DNA from: Ramazzottius varieornatus
Lineage: Eukaryota > Tardigrada > Eutardigrada > Parachela > Ramazzottiidae
DNA: 64,000 bases
Direction: 5' to 3'
Assembly (NCBI GenBank): GCA_001949185.1
Contig: BDGG01000002.1
Coordinates: 6,476,772-6,540,771, forward strand
Shown: piece after piece, positions 25,701-39,043 of the stretch
Layout: each line of letters starts with the position of its first letter
How positions within the stretch are numbered: position 1 is the stretch's first letter
Notes under the pieces: model-generated
Database searches by the model: none
What the model was told of the DNA's origin: nothing
The model's input: the letters and a program-made list of their open reading frames with translations, nothing else
Program-made: the position numbers and the translations under genes

Positions 25701-28700
25701 TCGACCGACATGGCTTGATCGGAAGTGGTACTGGTACTGGACGAAGTGATCTTGCAGGTGACGTTTCCGACCCCGGCTTGTGTCTTGTTGACGGTGATGC
25801 GGTACTCTTGGTTGATGACGACTTGTTCATGGACACCTTCGGTAATCTTGACTTTGGAAGCATCCCCAGTGGGGTAGGTCTTGATCTGGAACGGTGCTCC
25901 CTTGACCGGCTGGTTACCGTACAAGACGTTGATGTCGTAGTTGCCCAAGTCCTCCGGAACGTAGCGGACTTTGTAGGTCCCGTCGTTGAGGTCCTCGATC
26001 TGGGTACGGACAGGCTTGCCATCTGGTCCCTTGATGTTGACTTTCAGGTCTCCGTATCCGGCTTCGCGAGTGTCAACGATGAACTCGGTGGGGAGACTAG
26101 CGGGAACACCGGCCTTGTTGACACCTTGCCCGGTGACCACGACTTTCTGGGGTTCGCAGGTAGGTAAAACTTTGGTCTGGAAAGGACTGCCTGGGATGTC
26201 GTTGCCACCATGCGTCACTCGGACTTTGCAGTTGGCACCTTCCGGTGGAGGAAGGTAGCTGACGTCGAAAGTTCCTAGAACATAGTGAAAAGAGTATTGA
26301 GACTGATCTGCCAAAGACAGTTTTCGAAAGACTTGCCATCGCCATTGTCGTGGACTTCCGGTCGTTTCGGTGCAGCTCCACGGTCTGATGTGACATCGAC
26401 AGCCACTGGAGCTCGGCCAGATTTTGTCGCGTCGATCTTGAAGTTGGCTGGAGTGTTGGCTCGAACCTTGTTCGGCTCCACACCTGGTCCGTAGGCGCGC
26501 ACTCGGCTAGAGTCAACTGGGTTGTCAATATGGACCTTAAACGGACTGCCTGGGATATGCTTGTCTGCAAAGACAACAACACCGTTGACGTTCGAAAGCT
26601 AGTATACAGGCCCATTGTGCGTAATGCATGTGGTGGAATTCACACCGGCAAACTTGATAGTAATATCGTAGTCTCCGGCTTCAGTAGCGGTGTAGTCAAC
26701 CAAGCAGGTTCCTGACGACAACAAACAAAATTAATCTTTTTCTTATATACGTAAAAATTCAAAGGTGGGATCAGATACCATCACGGTTGTCCTTGCATGT
26801 CATCTTGGCTTCCGAGGGACCTTCAATGGCCAAGGCAAGACCGCCAGTGCCGGCGCCTTTCGTTTCGACAGTGAACTGGTTCGAGTGATGGGTGAAGCCT
26901 CCATTGAGACCGGGACCGTAAGCCTTGCACTTTGTGTGGTCCGATCCACGTACGGCGTTAACCTTGTACGCACTTCCGGGTACGGGGATACCTTCGTAGG
27001 TAATGTCCAGAGTATGTTTTCCTACAATACAACAACAATAAAACCGTCTTCAGAGAAACAACACTATAAAAGGGTCGTGCAATATTTACCTTCTTCGAAG
27101 ACACTGTAGTCCACAACATAAGTGCCTAATAAACAAGAAACCGAACCCTAGCAGCAGGAAGTTACAAAAACAAAACTCTTCGGGTCGAATTACCATCTTG
27201 TTTGTTGGAAACCAACGCCTCGGTTCGGATGCCAGTTGGGCTGGTGACGATCACTTTAACTTTGCCTTCGCCTTTTCTGGTCACGCTGCGAGCGTCAACC
27301 GTGAACTCGGTCATCGAATCCAAGAAGGCTCCTGTAAACATTTTCAAGTGCTAAATACTCGTCAAAAATAAGGAAGAAGCACGCAGAGAGTTCGCATAGC
27401 TCGTTGGAGTCACGTAACAGCTAGTACTAGAAAAGCGAGACTACCACCACCAAAATACCCTCTATGCCTGGACCGAACACTTTGATGCCTGACACATCAG
27501 GACCCTTCTCGCTGCCTGGCGCCTTCGGTGCGCCCTCCGTTCCAGGGCCACCTGGACCTTCTCCCGGACCTGGCTTCTTGCCCACATCGGGAGCTGTCTT
27601 TCCACCAGGACCGCCAGGCCCACCAGGACCAGTGAAGCCGCCGGGAGCGCTTCCGGGTGTAGCGACACTAGGCTTCTCTCCAGCTGCATTGGGTGTAGCA
27701 GCTGCACCACCTTTTGGTGTAATCTCTGCCTTGAACGGAGCTTTAGGGACATTCTTCTTGTCGAAGGTGACACCGATATTGTACTCTCCTGGTGCAGTCG
27801 GATGATACGTTGCATCTGCAACGAAAAGTCAGACGTTGAAACCACACTGAGGTGATATCAACGAAACAACAAAACTCACCGATGGTTCCATCTTTGTTGT
27901 CCACGGTTTCGATCTTACACTCCGTAGGTCCGTCGATATTCAACGACACAGGCGCCACTCCCGCCTTTCGCGTATCAATCCGGAACTTTGCCGGCACTCC
28001 CACTTCTCCTTTATGCAAGCCTGGTCCTTCCACCACAACTTTACTCACATCGGCGTTCGGCGACACCGTAAATTTCTGTGGCTGATTGGGTATCGCTTCA
28101 CCCGCCACCTTAACCACCAGCTGACCCGGTCCAGCTTCCGTCGGGATGAAGTCCACCAGGACTCCATCTCCTTCCGGTGCGGGTGTCAGCTTCACCGGTA
28201 CAACCTTGCCACTTGCAGTCGTAATGTCCGCCGTCACGTCCTTCACATCCAAGTAAGGCTTACCAGCCACCCCCGGCGGCGCACCCTTTCCACCACTCGT
28301 CACATTCACCGGTGTTTGTGGCACGGGCGCTGCGTGGGCCTTCGCTTGTTGTTGCGTATCTGGCGTCTTCCCAGTGGAACTCGCTGTGACCGAGTCTGTT
28401 GGCACAGCTGATGCAGCCAGACTAAAGCTCTTGATTTTACCATCGGGTGCCGAACTGCTTTGACCAGGTTGGGCCATGTTGGGCTTGCCTGGTACAGCTG
28501 GACGACCAGTGCTGGGTGTGGCCTGACCTTGTTGGGCTACTGGTGCCATACCGGCACTTGCTGTTTGAGGCTGCCCTGCTTGACCAGCGGGACCTGAGAG
28601 AGACGGTTTCCTACCGAAGACTGTTTCGGATATGACTGGCTTATTATCTTGTGGGTTCCACTTCGCGTCATTCCTAGCGGGAGCTGTGGACCCGGGCTGA

Positions 28701-31700
28701 CCGTTCTGTGGAGCACCAGCAGGTCCTTTGCCGGTAGAAGACACATCAACGGGTCCTTGAGGACCTTTGCCAGTGGAAGACACGTCGACTGGTCGACCTG
28801 ATGGAGCTGCCTGTTGACCTAAAGAGGCCTGGTGTGCATCTGGGTGTTTGCCGGAAGAGGCAACGTTGAAGGGCTGCTGTGGTAGACCAGCTGCCGACAT
28901 AGGCTGTCCTCGGCCTGTGGAAGAGGTGTCGACAGGTGTAGCCATGTTGTCCACGTACACTGGCTTGGTTGCGAGGATCTTGAGCTGCTGGCGAGAGTTG
29001 ATCGGAACAGCTAATTTTTAAAAGGAAAAGTTGTTGGTGTTTTTCTGAATTTCTCATCGGTCTGAGTTGAGTCAATGGTAAGTAGTGTACGCATCCGTGC
29101 CTGAATCCATTAGAGCGACGTTGAGGAACTCAAAGCTCCATCACGATGGTCACGTACGACATTCTTGACATTGAACAGCTAATTTCTCGCATGCTTGTCG
29201 CTGGAACTTTTCTTTGTGTGTTCAGCTGTTAGACGCAGCGTCAAAGACGGTGTGTCAGCAGAAATTACGTATCGTATTACGACAGAGGGATCTTTCTCAT
29301 GCAGCATGCTGTTGTTTTACGACGACGACTGGAACGCCTTGTTACTTACTAAGACTTGGTGTTTAGTCCGGCAGAAGAGTCAATCGTTTTACGACGACCA
29401 GAACGAAGCAGAAGCCACAGACAAGCCTTTTCAAAATATCGATAAGCCACTTACTTTGTTCGAGGCCTTCGACGCGAATACCGCTGACGTCGATATGTGG
29501 CGCCACCTGGACCTTGATGGGCGAGGCGGGTACTTCCTTGCCGGCGAACATGACGGTGACTTTGTAGGTTCCGGGGCTTGGAGCAGTGTAGTCTACTGTG
29601 AAGGTTCCGTCTCGATTGTCGTTGATCTTGAAGGGAACATCTTGTCCCTTCTCGTTTTGAAGAGCGATCTGGACATCACCGGGACCAGCATGCGCACAGT
29701 CCACAGTAAAGTGCGTCGGTGTTGCTGTGCGAATACCGGGCTCAACACCAGGACCGTAGACGCGAACTTTGCCTGGATTAGTTGGCTCCTGAACGTACAC
29801 CTACGGAAGAAACTTATTGCCTATGATTCCTCTTCAAAAATTCAATTATTGTATTTATTTTCTGTCGGTTTTTTCCCCGTCGATATTTCGTAACTTACTC
29901 GAAAAGGACTCTTCGGGACAGCTACTCCGGCGTAGTTGACTTGGACAGTATGTTTCACGCTTCTCGTAGCGGTGTATGTGCACTTGTAAGTGCCATCACC
30001 GTTGTCGCGGACCGTGACATTCACTGGGTTGTAGTCTTGATCCATCACGCTGACATGCAAAGGAGCCTTGCCAGCCGACTTCGCGTCAATGGTGAATTCG
30101 GTGGGGCGACCTGTCTGCACACCTTCCGGCTCGACACCGGGTCCGAAGACCTTGACTAGGTCTGGGTTAACTCCGTTGGGCATCGGTGTGATCTGGGCCA
30201 TGAAGGGACTGCCTGGGATATCCTCGTCGTTGCAGAGGACGTGGACGGCGTACTCACCAGGAGCGGTCGGCCAGTACTTGACGTCCGCTGTCTGGTCACC
30301 ATTATCTTTGCAGTCGATCTTGGCCTGACTGGGTCCTTCAATCGAAAAGCCTGAAAAAGCAGAACGATGACGCTCTTGACACTTTAAGTGGACGGTCAAA
30401 TTTTCATTCACGATATCGCCCACCTGCATACTAAAGTAGCGAATAGAACATACAGCTCCATTGTATGCAGGTGCGTGGAAACTGTATTGTATTACTGTAT
30501 TCTGTGTTAGTCTGATAATTGAAATTTTCTTTTTAGAGATACTTGAACCACACTGCCAAGTAATTACCCAACGGCGCGGTTTCGCCGTTCATTTCCACGC
30601 TGAAGTCAGCTGAGTGTCCGACCACGCCACCCTCCAAACCTGGTCCAAAGGCTCGCACTTTTGACGTAATGTATTTTCCCACGTTGACTTCGAAAGGGGA
30701 CTTTGGCACTTCCTGGCCTCCGTACGTGATGATCACGGAGTAGCGGCCAGGCGACTTAGGGAAATACTTAAACTCGGTCGTAGTAGCGTCAATCTTCTTC
30801 GAGTCGTATACTTCCTGTACGCCACCAGGACCGATGATTTTGACTTCCAGCTTGCCTTCGCCGGCACCTTCGGTGTAGACCCGGAAGTCGGCCACATCGC
30901 GAACGCGGACACCATTTTTCTGGAGACCGCGACCGGTACATCTGACCTTCCTCGCATCGCTCACTGCGGAACAAACTTAGTGAATCATTTGACAAACTCG
31001 TAAGCGTTTAAGTCCTTGCCTGGTCCGATCTTCACTCCGAACGGGCTATTTGGAATCGGCTTTCCGGCGAAAAAGACATTAACAGAGTGAAGACCGAGCT
31101 CCTTGGCGGTATAGTCGACTCTCCAAACTCCGTCAGGCATTTGCTTGACGTTAGGAACCACCTTCAAGGGAAGAAAAGTTTCGACCGGTCTCTTTGAGCG
31201 TAATTTACATTCTGAGGCATAAGTGAGGAAAAGGAAACTTACAGCATCTTTCTTTCCAGAAGGGTCCATGATGATGACTTCCACTAGACCGTCACCCGCT
31301 CCCTTGGTAAAGACCTCAAACCAGGTTGCTTTCCCGATCTGGTTTCCGGTGGCTTCCAGACCAGGACCCTTCGCGGTAACCTTAGTAGCGTCACCGGCGT
31401 ACCCACGAACGTCCACATCGAACGGACTTTTTGGTACGTCCTTTCCGGCGAACTGGACAGCCACTCGGTGATGGCCTTCCATCTTCGGCACATACTGGCA
31501 AGAGTAGGTCTTGTTTCTGTCGTTGTTAAACTTCACGCCGGCCTAAAATGGTCAAATTGTAAAAATGAACCATTCGCAAGACTACACCATCGACACAGCC
31601 GGAAGTGTATCTTACAGCAACAGGTCCGCCATCTGGACCAGTGACTTGGACATCGACGTTACCGGCACCAGCGGAGAATGTCTCGACCGTAAACTTAGCT

Positions 31701-34700
31701 GGGATACCGACTTTGTTACCGGGCTCCAGACCTGGACCATAAGCTCGAACTTTGTTAGGCGCGAGCTTGCCATGGAGTGGCGCACCAGGTTTCAGTCTCG
31801 CGTTAGGGAACTGTGACAAGTACGTCATCATGGACAATTCGTCGACATTGGGATTGACCATATCTTCCGGCAGAACGAGCTGAGGCACGTTCAACCAGTC
31901 CTCTGCCAACTTCATGGCTTCGGTGGCGTTGGCCTTGGCGTTCTTCGGATTCCAATCCGCCCAGTCAGGGCAAAGGCCTGTTAGAAAAACAAGGTTCTCA
32001 CGCTGCGTAAGATGATGATTAGGCAAGAGTGAAAGGGTGTACTGAAAACCAAGAAGTACCTGGTGCGACTGCATCGACTAGAGCTCCAACTGCCCGACCG
32101 TCGTTCCAGTCGGATGTGAAGTTGGTGATGGGCAGGTCGGGAATCTTGTTTTGGATCCATCGTAACAAGCGTTGTTTCGGGGTGAGTTCTTTGGCGCCTT
32201 CGTCCTCGTCGCCCCACATGGGCATCGAAATGGAGTAGTGGAGAATCAGCGTCCAAATCAGACCGAGAATCAGCTTCAGACGACCATCGACGATGTCTGT
32301 ACTGTCTGTAAAACAAAACACAAAAAGTCAAAACCTTGTTTTGAGAATGTCCGTATAGAATATCGTTGTATGATTGACAGTTCGAAAGGAACAGTCTTCA
32401 CAGCGATGTTTAACCCATTACAAAATCACAGCAGTACATGTCAAGTTTCAATCGTGGAACCATCAAAAAGTTTGTTCTTCGCGCTTCGAACAATCAAGCA
32501 CAATGTAATACATATGGAACGTTAACGAGGGTATGAGGACAACATCGTGTTTTTCTTTGTCAAGTTTTTTTAAATTGCAAACACGCTGCATGTTTTTCTA
32601 ATCGTTTTTGAGGAATCAGGATATCATCACCTGGGTGGGCCAGAATAGCAGCTGGTACCTCTTTTACGACTAGTACTACTGTAAATTTACAGGCTGTGTT
32701 CGACCTTGTAAAAAGGGCGGTGGTGCGAAGAAAATTATTGTTTTTAAATTCAAATAGTAATTAGAAATCGACCGCCCGAAGCAATGCTAATATGATTAAC
32801 GGAGATAAAGTCGATGAAAATCGAACCGAAAACTCTACGCACCCGATTTTGAATCTTACTCTACAAGGTTCAAAAGAATACGATCTGTTTTGCACGGAGT
32901 CTTCTGGAAGAACTCGGGTTTTTTTGTTTGTTATGCGGTCCAACAGAAAATATGCTGATCTGCCATAGCGTATATTCGTTGTCTGACAGCAAACAAAAGC
33001 TGACGGGATTGGTGACGCTTACGGACGATTATCATATTATGCGCGGCATCAAAAAAAGAGCGCGAGACCCATGCAAGAAGGATAGTAACACATGTGCTGT
33101 TTTGCTAAATGGCGGACGGCTGAATGGATCAGACCAAATACGGCAACGACAGAACAAGCTCTTCCGCCAAGCCATCAATATCCTATATCATTCATACCGG
33201 CTTAAAGTTTCGTGGTCAACTATTCTTGCTAGACAAGTTTCCACTGCAGCAAATACGATTCTTCACCGTACATTGGCCCGAACACCACTCTGTCGACATG
33301 AAAGTTCAATTACGTTATCCGCGCAATGTCATATTCTTTAACCCTTCAATGAGTTCCTCAAATGGGACGTCGGCAATCGATTTCAGCTCAGATTGTTGTT
33401 CCAAGTTGCGCACGTTTCCAGTGTCGGCAGCTAAGAAACTGCGCCAGTCACGTATTCACATACAACGTATTGACATACAATCACCAAGGTTCTTCGCTCG
33501 CAGATACATCTCAAAAATTAGGCCAGAATTTTAGACGATTCTCTTTTCCTCACAAAGGGATTTCCGGCTTGAGCATGTACTGATTTTAGGTTTTCTCCTG
33601 AATAAAATGGACCGATCACTTTTAGATTAGATTATTTGTTCTCGGCTTCTCGCTTAGGCTATCTTCGACCTTTGGCATTTTCACACCTCGATACACTTTG
33701 GACGCGGCATGTAGTTTAAGAGTTCACAATATTGGACGGGCAGATGTGCATGCGTAAACTATTTTTGCTGCCACAGACGACACACAAAATTTCAATATTA
33801 CACAAGACGATTAAGGTGCTGGTCATGCCATCATGGCGCTATCAGTCGTGACTGTGAAGTGCAACTCACTTCATACACTTTACACTTGGCTGCATCCCCC
33901 ATCAAACTTCATTCCAACCTCCGCCATAAAAAAAGTGGTCGCGGCTGTCAGACTATTCCATTTTTTCTCACCACCTGACAATATAAAGACCCACCACAGT
34001 TCCGGTCAAGAGAAGCCTTCACGCCCAAGTAGTCCCTGAAGAGAAAACTCTTCGGAGAAGCTTGGACGTCCATACATCCGAAACTTTCCCCTCGCGAAAC
34101 ATCGGAGCTTGACTCTTGAGAACGCTGCGTCACGATCTGAGATCTCATATACCTAATACGTGGAGGGCTTCGTAAGAGATGCTCTACGGATATGATCAAA
34201 CTTACCGATGTTGACAAGCTTGATGTTTTCATCTTCTTGAAGAAAGTTCAAGGCGACCGAAACATTTTCCAGCTTCTGTGATCGAAACGTCGGTCTTTTG
34301 TTGTGACGAGGTAGCTTCTTTCCACTCAAAACTTCAATTAGGGCGATTAGCCTATAAGTAATCCAAAGTAACACGTTAATCCCAAGGCACTTCCGGTCGA
34401 CAGATATAGTCCGGTCGTCGGAAAAACATCAAGAAATCACCGTAATCCATCGCCCAAGTCCGTTTCGAGATCGCCAATGTTCTTGTTGACGGTCTTGAGA
34501 TGCTCATTCGCCCATCGCGTAAACGTGTTTTGCTGGATTCTCTTCCAGGGAGCATCGTCAGCAAGTTGAGCCTGCATTTTAGACAACATGATAAGATAAC
34601 AGTCGACTTCCGGTCATCAGATTCAAAGCTTACAGTACCTCGGTGGCGGGCATGTCTTCGTCCCCGTCTCCCACAAGTCGGGGTTCCTTATCGATGTCTT

Positions 34701-34851
34701 CCTCTTTCTGTGGAACTTGTTGAGGTGGAGAAGGATGCGCTTGTTGTTGGCCCGCGGGATTCGACTGTTGTTGCGGAGTTTTCGACTGCGGCGATTGTTG
34801 CCCGATGACTGATGGCCGGTTCTCGATGGTGGACCCTTTTCTTTGATTCAT
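19718..34851 (-). CDS. Filamin, actin cross-linking scaffold
   Basis: The start is ATG at 34851 and the stop TAA at 19718. A Gln/Pro-rich N-terminus of about 70 residues precedes the actin-binding domain of two CH domains ([40 protein letters not shown]; then [32 protein letters not shown]). About 22 Ig-like filamin repeats follow, each marked by a GPG motif and an (I/V)PxSPF motif. Repeats 12-13 match vertebrate 14-15, then comes a short hinge ([20 protein letters not shown] near 24150-24270). After it come eight repeats equivalent to vertebrate 16-23, a second linker (near 20110-20330), and the dimerisation repeat ending [11 protein letters not shown]. The first rod carries two low-complexity inserts, at about 28255-28965 (Ser-Thr-Gly-Lys repeats) and 27470-27640 (Gly-Pro-rich). 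The intron between the CH exons is about 1.9 kb and the hinge intron about 1.2 kb. Confidence 0.96.
19975..20021 (+). repeat. 47-bp palindromic repeat, copy C
   Basis: Starts AACTGGCGCACAG and ends GTACTCCACTT; the centre is diverged. Length is again 47 bp. Lies in the last filamin intron. Confidence 0.6.
28255..28965 (-). repeat. Ser-Thr-Gly-Lys low-complexity repeat region inside filamin
   Basis: The coding strand gives repeated units [57 protein letters not shown] and [10 protein letters not shown], separated by Gly/Gln/Ala/Pro-rich spacers. All are in one uninterrupted exon (about 27880-29010) and in frame with filamin repeats on both sides. Confidence 0.85.
33403..33449 (+). repeat. 47-bp palindromic repeat, copy H (diverged)
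   Basis: Starts AAGTTGCGCACGTTTCCAG, sharing GCGCACGTTTCCAGT with copy E, and ends CTGCGCCAGTC. Lies in the large filamin intron between the CH-domain exons. Confidence 0.5.
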
Positions 34852-37445
34852 GATTGCGTTGATCTATTGAATGAAACATACGATTAGTCAGTGTCCGTAC
34901 GCAACAGGTGGCTCTATTGTCACACAGGTCTGTGCTGAATGGGCGTGTTTTCCTGCCAGCTTTACTTGGTGTTGTTTTGATTGTTGGCACTGCCCACCGG
35001 GGCACCACCAAAATGGAAAATTGAAGATATTGCTCGTCTACGCCCAAAGCTGCCCCGTTTGGTCCGCGCAACCCTGTTCGAGTCGAATGACTGAGCCATA
35101 ACACTGCAGTCTTACAGACTTCCGGCTTTGGCTACAGGTGATGAGCCAGCTTTGATGAGGCATAGCCGCTCAACTTATCCATGTAAGAATGCCGTAAAAA
35201 AACCGAAATGAATGTGCTTCATACATCTTTATGCTGTCCACGCCTCCATGTACCTAATACGGTAATACGGTAATAGTTTACTGAAAGCTGGGCGAAGACG
35301 CTCACGAAGCGTAGGTTACATCGTGGACCACAAGACAGCAACTGTTGTCGTTTGATGAATACCTGCGATTGCTCATGGGCTGGCGAGAAGCCTGAATCAA
35401 CTTGACTCACTCAGAAGATCGATTTAGTCAAGAACCCAAGTTGTGGTTAGGCTGCAGGCTCGCGGAGTTCGATACCCTTGAGGTTCCTCACTGCGCCCTG
35501 TGGACACCTTCATGGACGGCGGACCCTCTTTACGATTTCAGACTCAGCGGAATATTCCGCGTTGAGAACGACCCTCACCGTGGGTCAGCTCAGAAAACGT
35601 TTATTAAGTCCATGCTTTCACTCCTCCAAAAAGTTCAACTCTTCCAACTCCTCGCGTGCTTTCAAAGACTGCTTTGGAGGCCAAGAATGCTCAATAGACT
35701 AGTCGTGGTTACTCAAAGGTCCCTTCAGACTGCTGAACCAACGTTTACTCAGCGCTGCCATGAGGTTGACACGCCATCTGGTGGACACCAAACAAGGAAG
35801 TCACAATCGTGCTCTGGCACTTGACAGTGCTACACAATGCACATACAAGCGCAGTGCGTGTGTTTTACGGTACGCGTAAAGAGAGAACTTTTGTGAACAT
35901 TGGACGGGAATTCGAATGAACCTTACCTTCAAGGACTACAAGATAATAGACCGGAACAAATCCGAGGACTGATAAGCACGAGGGCTGCGTGGAAGCAGGT
36001 AAATAACAAAGGGCCTGTTGATACTTTAGCTACGTCAATACTGTTGACAGTAGTGGTACCCGAGCACGGTGCTCGAATAAAATCGAGGAAGGTTTGTCGG
36101 AATAAATGGGCATCCAGGGGAGCTCAAGAACACGGAACTGCAAACACAGCACACAACTGAAGATCGACTTGGCGACGGCGTTGACCGACGTGGCCTGGAA
36201 CACTTCGAACTGATAGAGACAACGCGGTGGAACTTCTGTTCCGACAGCTCCGAGATGCTGTCTTGAAATTCCAAGTCAACCGGCAGGAGGATGCCTCATC
36301 GACGTTGTAACCCATACAGCAACAGTTCAGGAACGTGACATATAGGGATGCGTACAAGTGTGAGGTTGTGGGACATCTACTATACATCTGCTCTTCGAGA
36401 GAGCACTGAGCGAAAGCGCAACCTCCGCAGACTCTGTTCTTACTTCCGCCAAGCTGCATATTATGGCATGCGCAGCCACGAGAGTTTCATACTCGAGCTA
36501 TTTTAGTCCCAGTGCACTGCTGTCATCCTTGTGCTGGCCGAAACATGTTTACAGACGTTAAATGTTTCCTGTCGATGGATATTCCAAGTGTTTTTGAACA
36601 ACTGTACATAAAAAGCAGCGCTGTGGTGCATCTAGAAGAGGGTAAAACTGTATCCGCGTTCGCGTTCCTGAACACTAACAAAGCCCAAACGTCGAGCTTT
36701 CAGGCACACGATACTTTCCCGTGGACCGATAAAAGCCTAAGCAACCGTGTTTGAGAGACAGCTTCTGCAACAGCACTTGGCATCACTGTGGGGATCTATT
36801 AGTAAAGCTTTTTTGAACGCTTGAACCTTCATAGAGGATTGGCTGAAACAATGAAAAAACAGAGGATCGAACATTTGCTGCACGATCAGAACAAGTGGCA
36901 GATAAAGCGTCGCGTTTTTAATTACTGTAGTCCCTCGATAGTTCTGCGAATTACGTCATCATGCCAGTAAATTACACCCGCACTGGTATCCCTGATTGTT
37001 TGATTGTCGCCCATCATCACAGTGTACGACAAAACTAACCGTTAAAAATGGGCGTAACACTCCAGCTGAGCTTACTTACGACTCGGCCAATGAAAATTAG
37101 GTTTTGCTACATGCGCAAATTTCATTGGCTTTGACTATCTGGCTCCATGCAACCATTTTCAACGGTTTATTCTATTCTACACTGTACACTTGACTGGGGA
37201 GCAGTCTTTGATTGAAGGTATATATACTTTCTGTTCCCCGCCGGATGATATTTACCACGACAGTCACGTGATTCGCAGAACTTTTGAGGGATTACAGTAC
37301 GGTATGTCATGTTGCACTGACTGTTGAGAAGCGGGACAATCTTTAATGGCAGCAGGGATATGATGGATTAATTGCGGCTCAATTATACATGAACTGCAGA
37401 TTAGTTCACCGGCGAAAGATCTTCAGCATTAGAGAAACGGATACT
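34852..37445. other. Intergenic, no supported gene
   Basis: Upstream of filamin and downstream of the MANSC/LDLa gene. Many short ORFs occur but none has a domain. This should include the filamin promoter and untranslated exons, which I cannot place. Confidence 0.45.
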
Positions 37446-39043
37446 TTATCCGTATGTTCCACTCAAAAGAAAGTCCTCCGCGTCAGGGTCAACAACCCTG
37501 TACTTCGTCACTTTTGGTCTGCGTTTACAGAACCAGCGACCTATGACGAAAAGTGTGGTTCCCAAGCAGAAACCAATCGCCAGTATCAACAGGACGCTGA
37601 TTATGGAATGGGAAGCATCAGAGAAATCTATCCAACCAGGGAAGTAGATTGAAGTGTCGTTCGATTGTCGTGATGGTAAGCTCCGTCCAGTACTAGCTTG
37701 ACTCGATAGCGCGGTGGAGGTCGTGGAAGCTGCATCATCTCGCGGTGACGTCATCGCGGAAGGCGTAGACAGGCTTGACCGCATAGGTGGCGCAGTCGTC
37801 ACAAGCGTTGTGGGGAGAGCAGTAGGTCGCTGAGTGGTTTCTGGGCGAAATTTCCTGCACATGAAATCGAGATTAAAAATTAGCCAACATCTATATACAA
37901 TACTGCTCTTAAGCTAGCATCGCTCCAGTATTCAGTATGTGCGTGTAAAACATACCAAAAATCCGGGGTAGCAGAAGACATTGCAGGTAGCCGATTTCGA
38001 CCACGGTCCCATAGCGTCTGCTGATCTGAGTCATCGTCTAACTGGTGCTGCCTTAGCTCATCCTCTAGTCGGTCACTCGTCGAACCTTGGAATTTTTCGT
38101 CCCCTTGGTTTTCCGACTGATACTTTTCTGCGGGGAAATAAAACCACATTTTGTTTTCTGGAATTTGCGTTTGCTTAGAAGCCGAAATTTTATTGTTGCA
38201 GCCTTTCAGTGCTCTGACGTACCTTGCTGATATCGTTCACACTCTTCTTCATCTAAAGATAATCGTCATTCTATTCAATAGAAGAAACTGGTCTACGGGT
38301 GCCTCATTAATGGATTTTAAACGTACCTGATCGGTCCGGACATTCGAATACGCCATTGCATCGATCGTAGATTGGGATACATTGTCTCGACGTTCTGCAC
38401 TGAAACTCGTAGCGGCCACAGTGTCCATACGATGAGGGCTCTTGATTCGTCTGATCTGAGCCGGGCAAGGATTTCAGCAGGTCTGCCATGTTCGATCTTC
38501 CTACTGCTGAGATCGGTTTTCTAATCTCCCGACGAGGGATTGACAGAATAGCAACTTCGTAATCGCTATAAGGGACGAATTCGCACCGGAAGTCATCAGC
38601 ATCCCCGCAGGCGAAGAGGTAGCAGTTCTTGCCTCCCTATAAGTAAAGTTCCCGAATTAGGAATTTGATACGTGTGGTTCGACATCTGCGATATTGTTTC
38701 GTACCTGATGTTCATAGGCTGTAACAGTGCAATGTTCCGTATCGCAGCACCGTCTAAGACATTCAGCGGGGGACAACCCGGTAGTTGCGTTGATCATTCG
38801 TCCGCCAAGTCTCTCGGACTTTGAAACCTGGACAACTCTACCCTTCTTCACATTGTAATATTCCAAACACTGGGAAGTTCCCGAGTCGCGAAGAGCTGCT
38901 CGTTTATACAGGTGAAGACTATGAAAAGCGTTCGAGTATACACCAGCATATGCATCCTTGATCCACACGCAAGCCAGAAGAATTCTGCAAAACAAAGCAC
39001 TTGCCATTTCCATGTTGATTGTCCGAAAGAACATGCTCGACAT
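37446..39043 (-). CDS. Single-pass receptor-like protein with MANSC-like and LDL-receptor class A domains
   Basis: Five exons: 38705-39043, 38327-38636, 38223-38252, and two more down to the TAA at 37446-37448. The signal peptide (ALFCRILLACVWIKDAYA) may be read from ATG 39043 or, more typically, from ATG 39013. A Cys-rich N-terminal domain follows (QCLEYYNVKKGRVVQVS, ECLRRCCDTEHCTVTAYEHQ, NCYLFACGDADDFRCEF), with the layout of a MANSC/PAN-like domain. Next is one LDLa module (CGRYEFQCRTSRQCIPIYD, CNGVFECPDRSDEEEC), a charged and then Ser/Thr-rich mucin-like stalk, a transmembrane helix (SIISVLLILAIGFCLGTTLFV) and a short tail with PDAEDFLLSGTYG. The order resembles vertebrate LRP11 and MANSC-domain proteins. 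Function is unknown. Confidence 0.8.

Noticed and set aside
31772-31784. GAGTGGCGCAC inside a filamin exon resembles the repeat end
   Set aside because: It encodes conserved filamin residues and has no partner arm.
20059-31816. Long plus-strand open frames through the filamin region, including a Pro-Gly-rich one at 27464-27805
   Set aside because: They are antisense shadows of filamin exons; the Pro-Gly one is the complement of the Gly-Pro linker.
34871-35101. ORF directly upstream of filamin considered as an N-terminal extension
   Set aside because: It is on the opposite strand, and the filamin ATG at 34851 already gives a complete N-terminus.
36124-36459. Cys-rich minus-strand ORF considered as a secreted protein
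   Set aside because: No signal peptide, and the Cys spacing fits no family I know.
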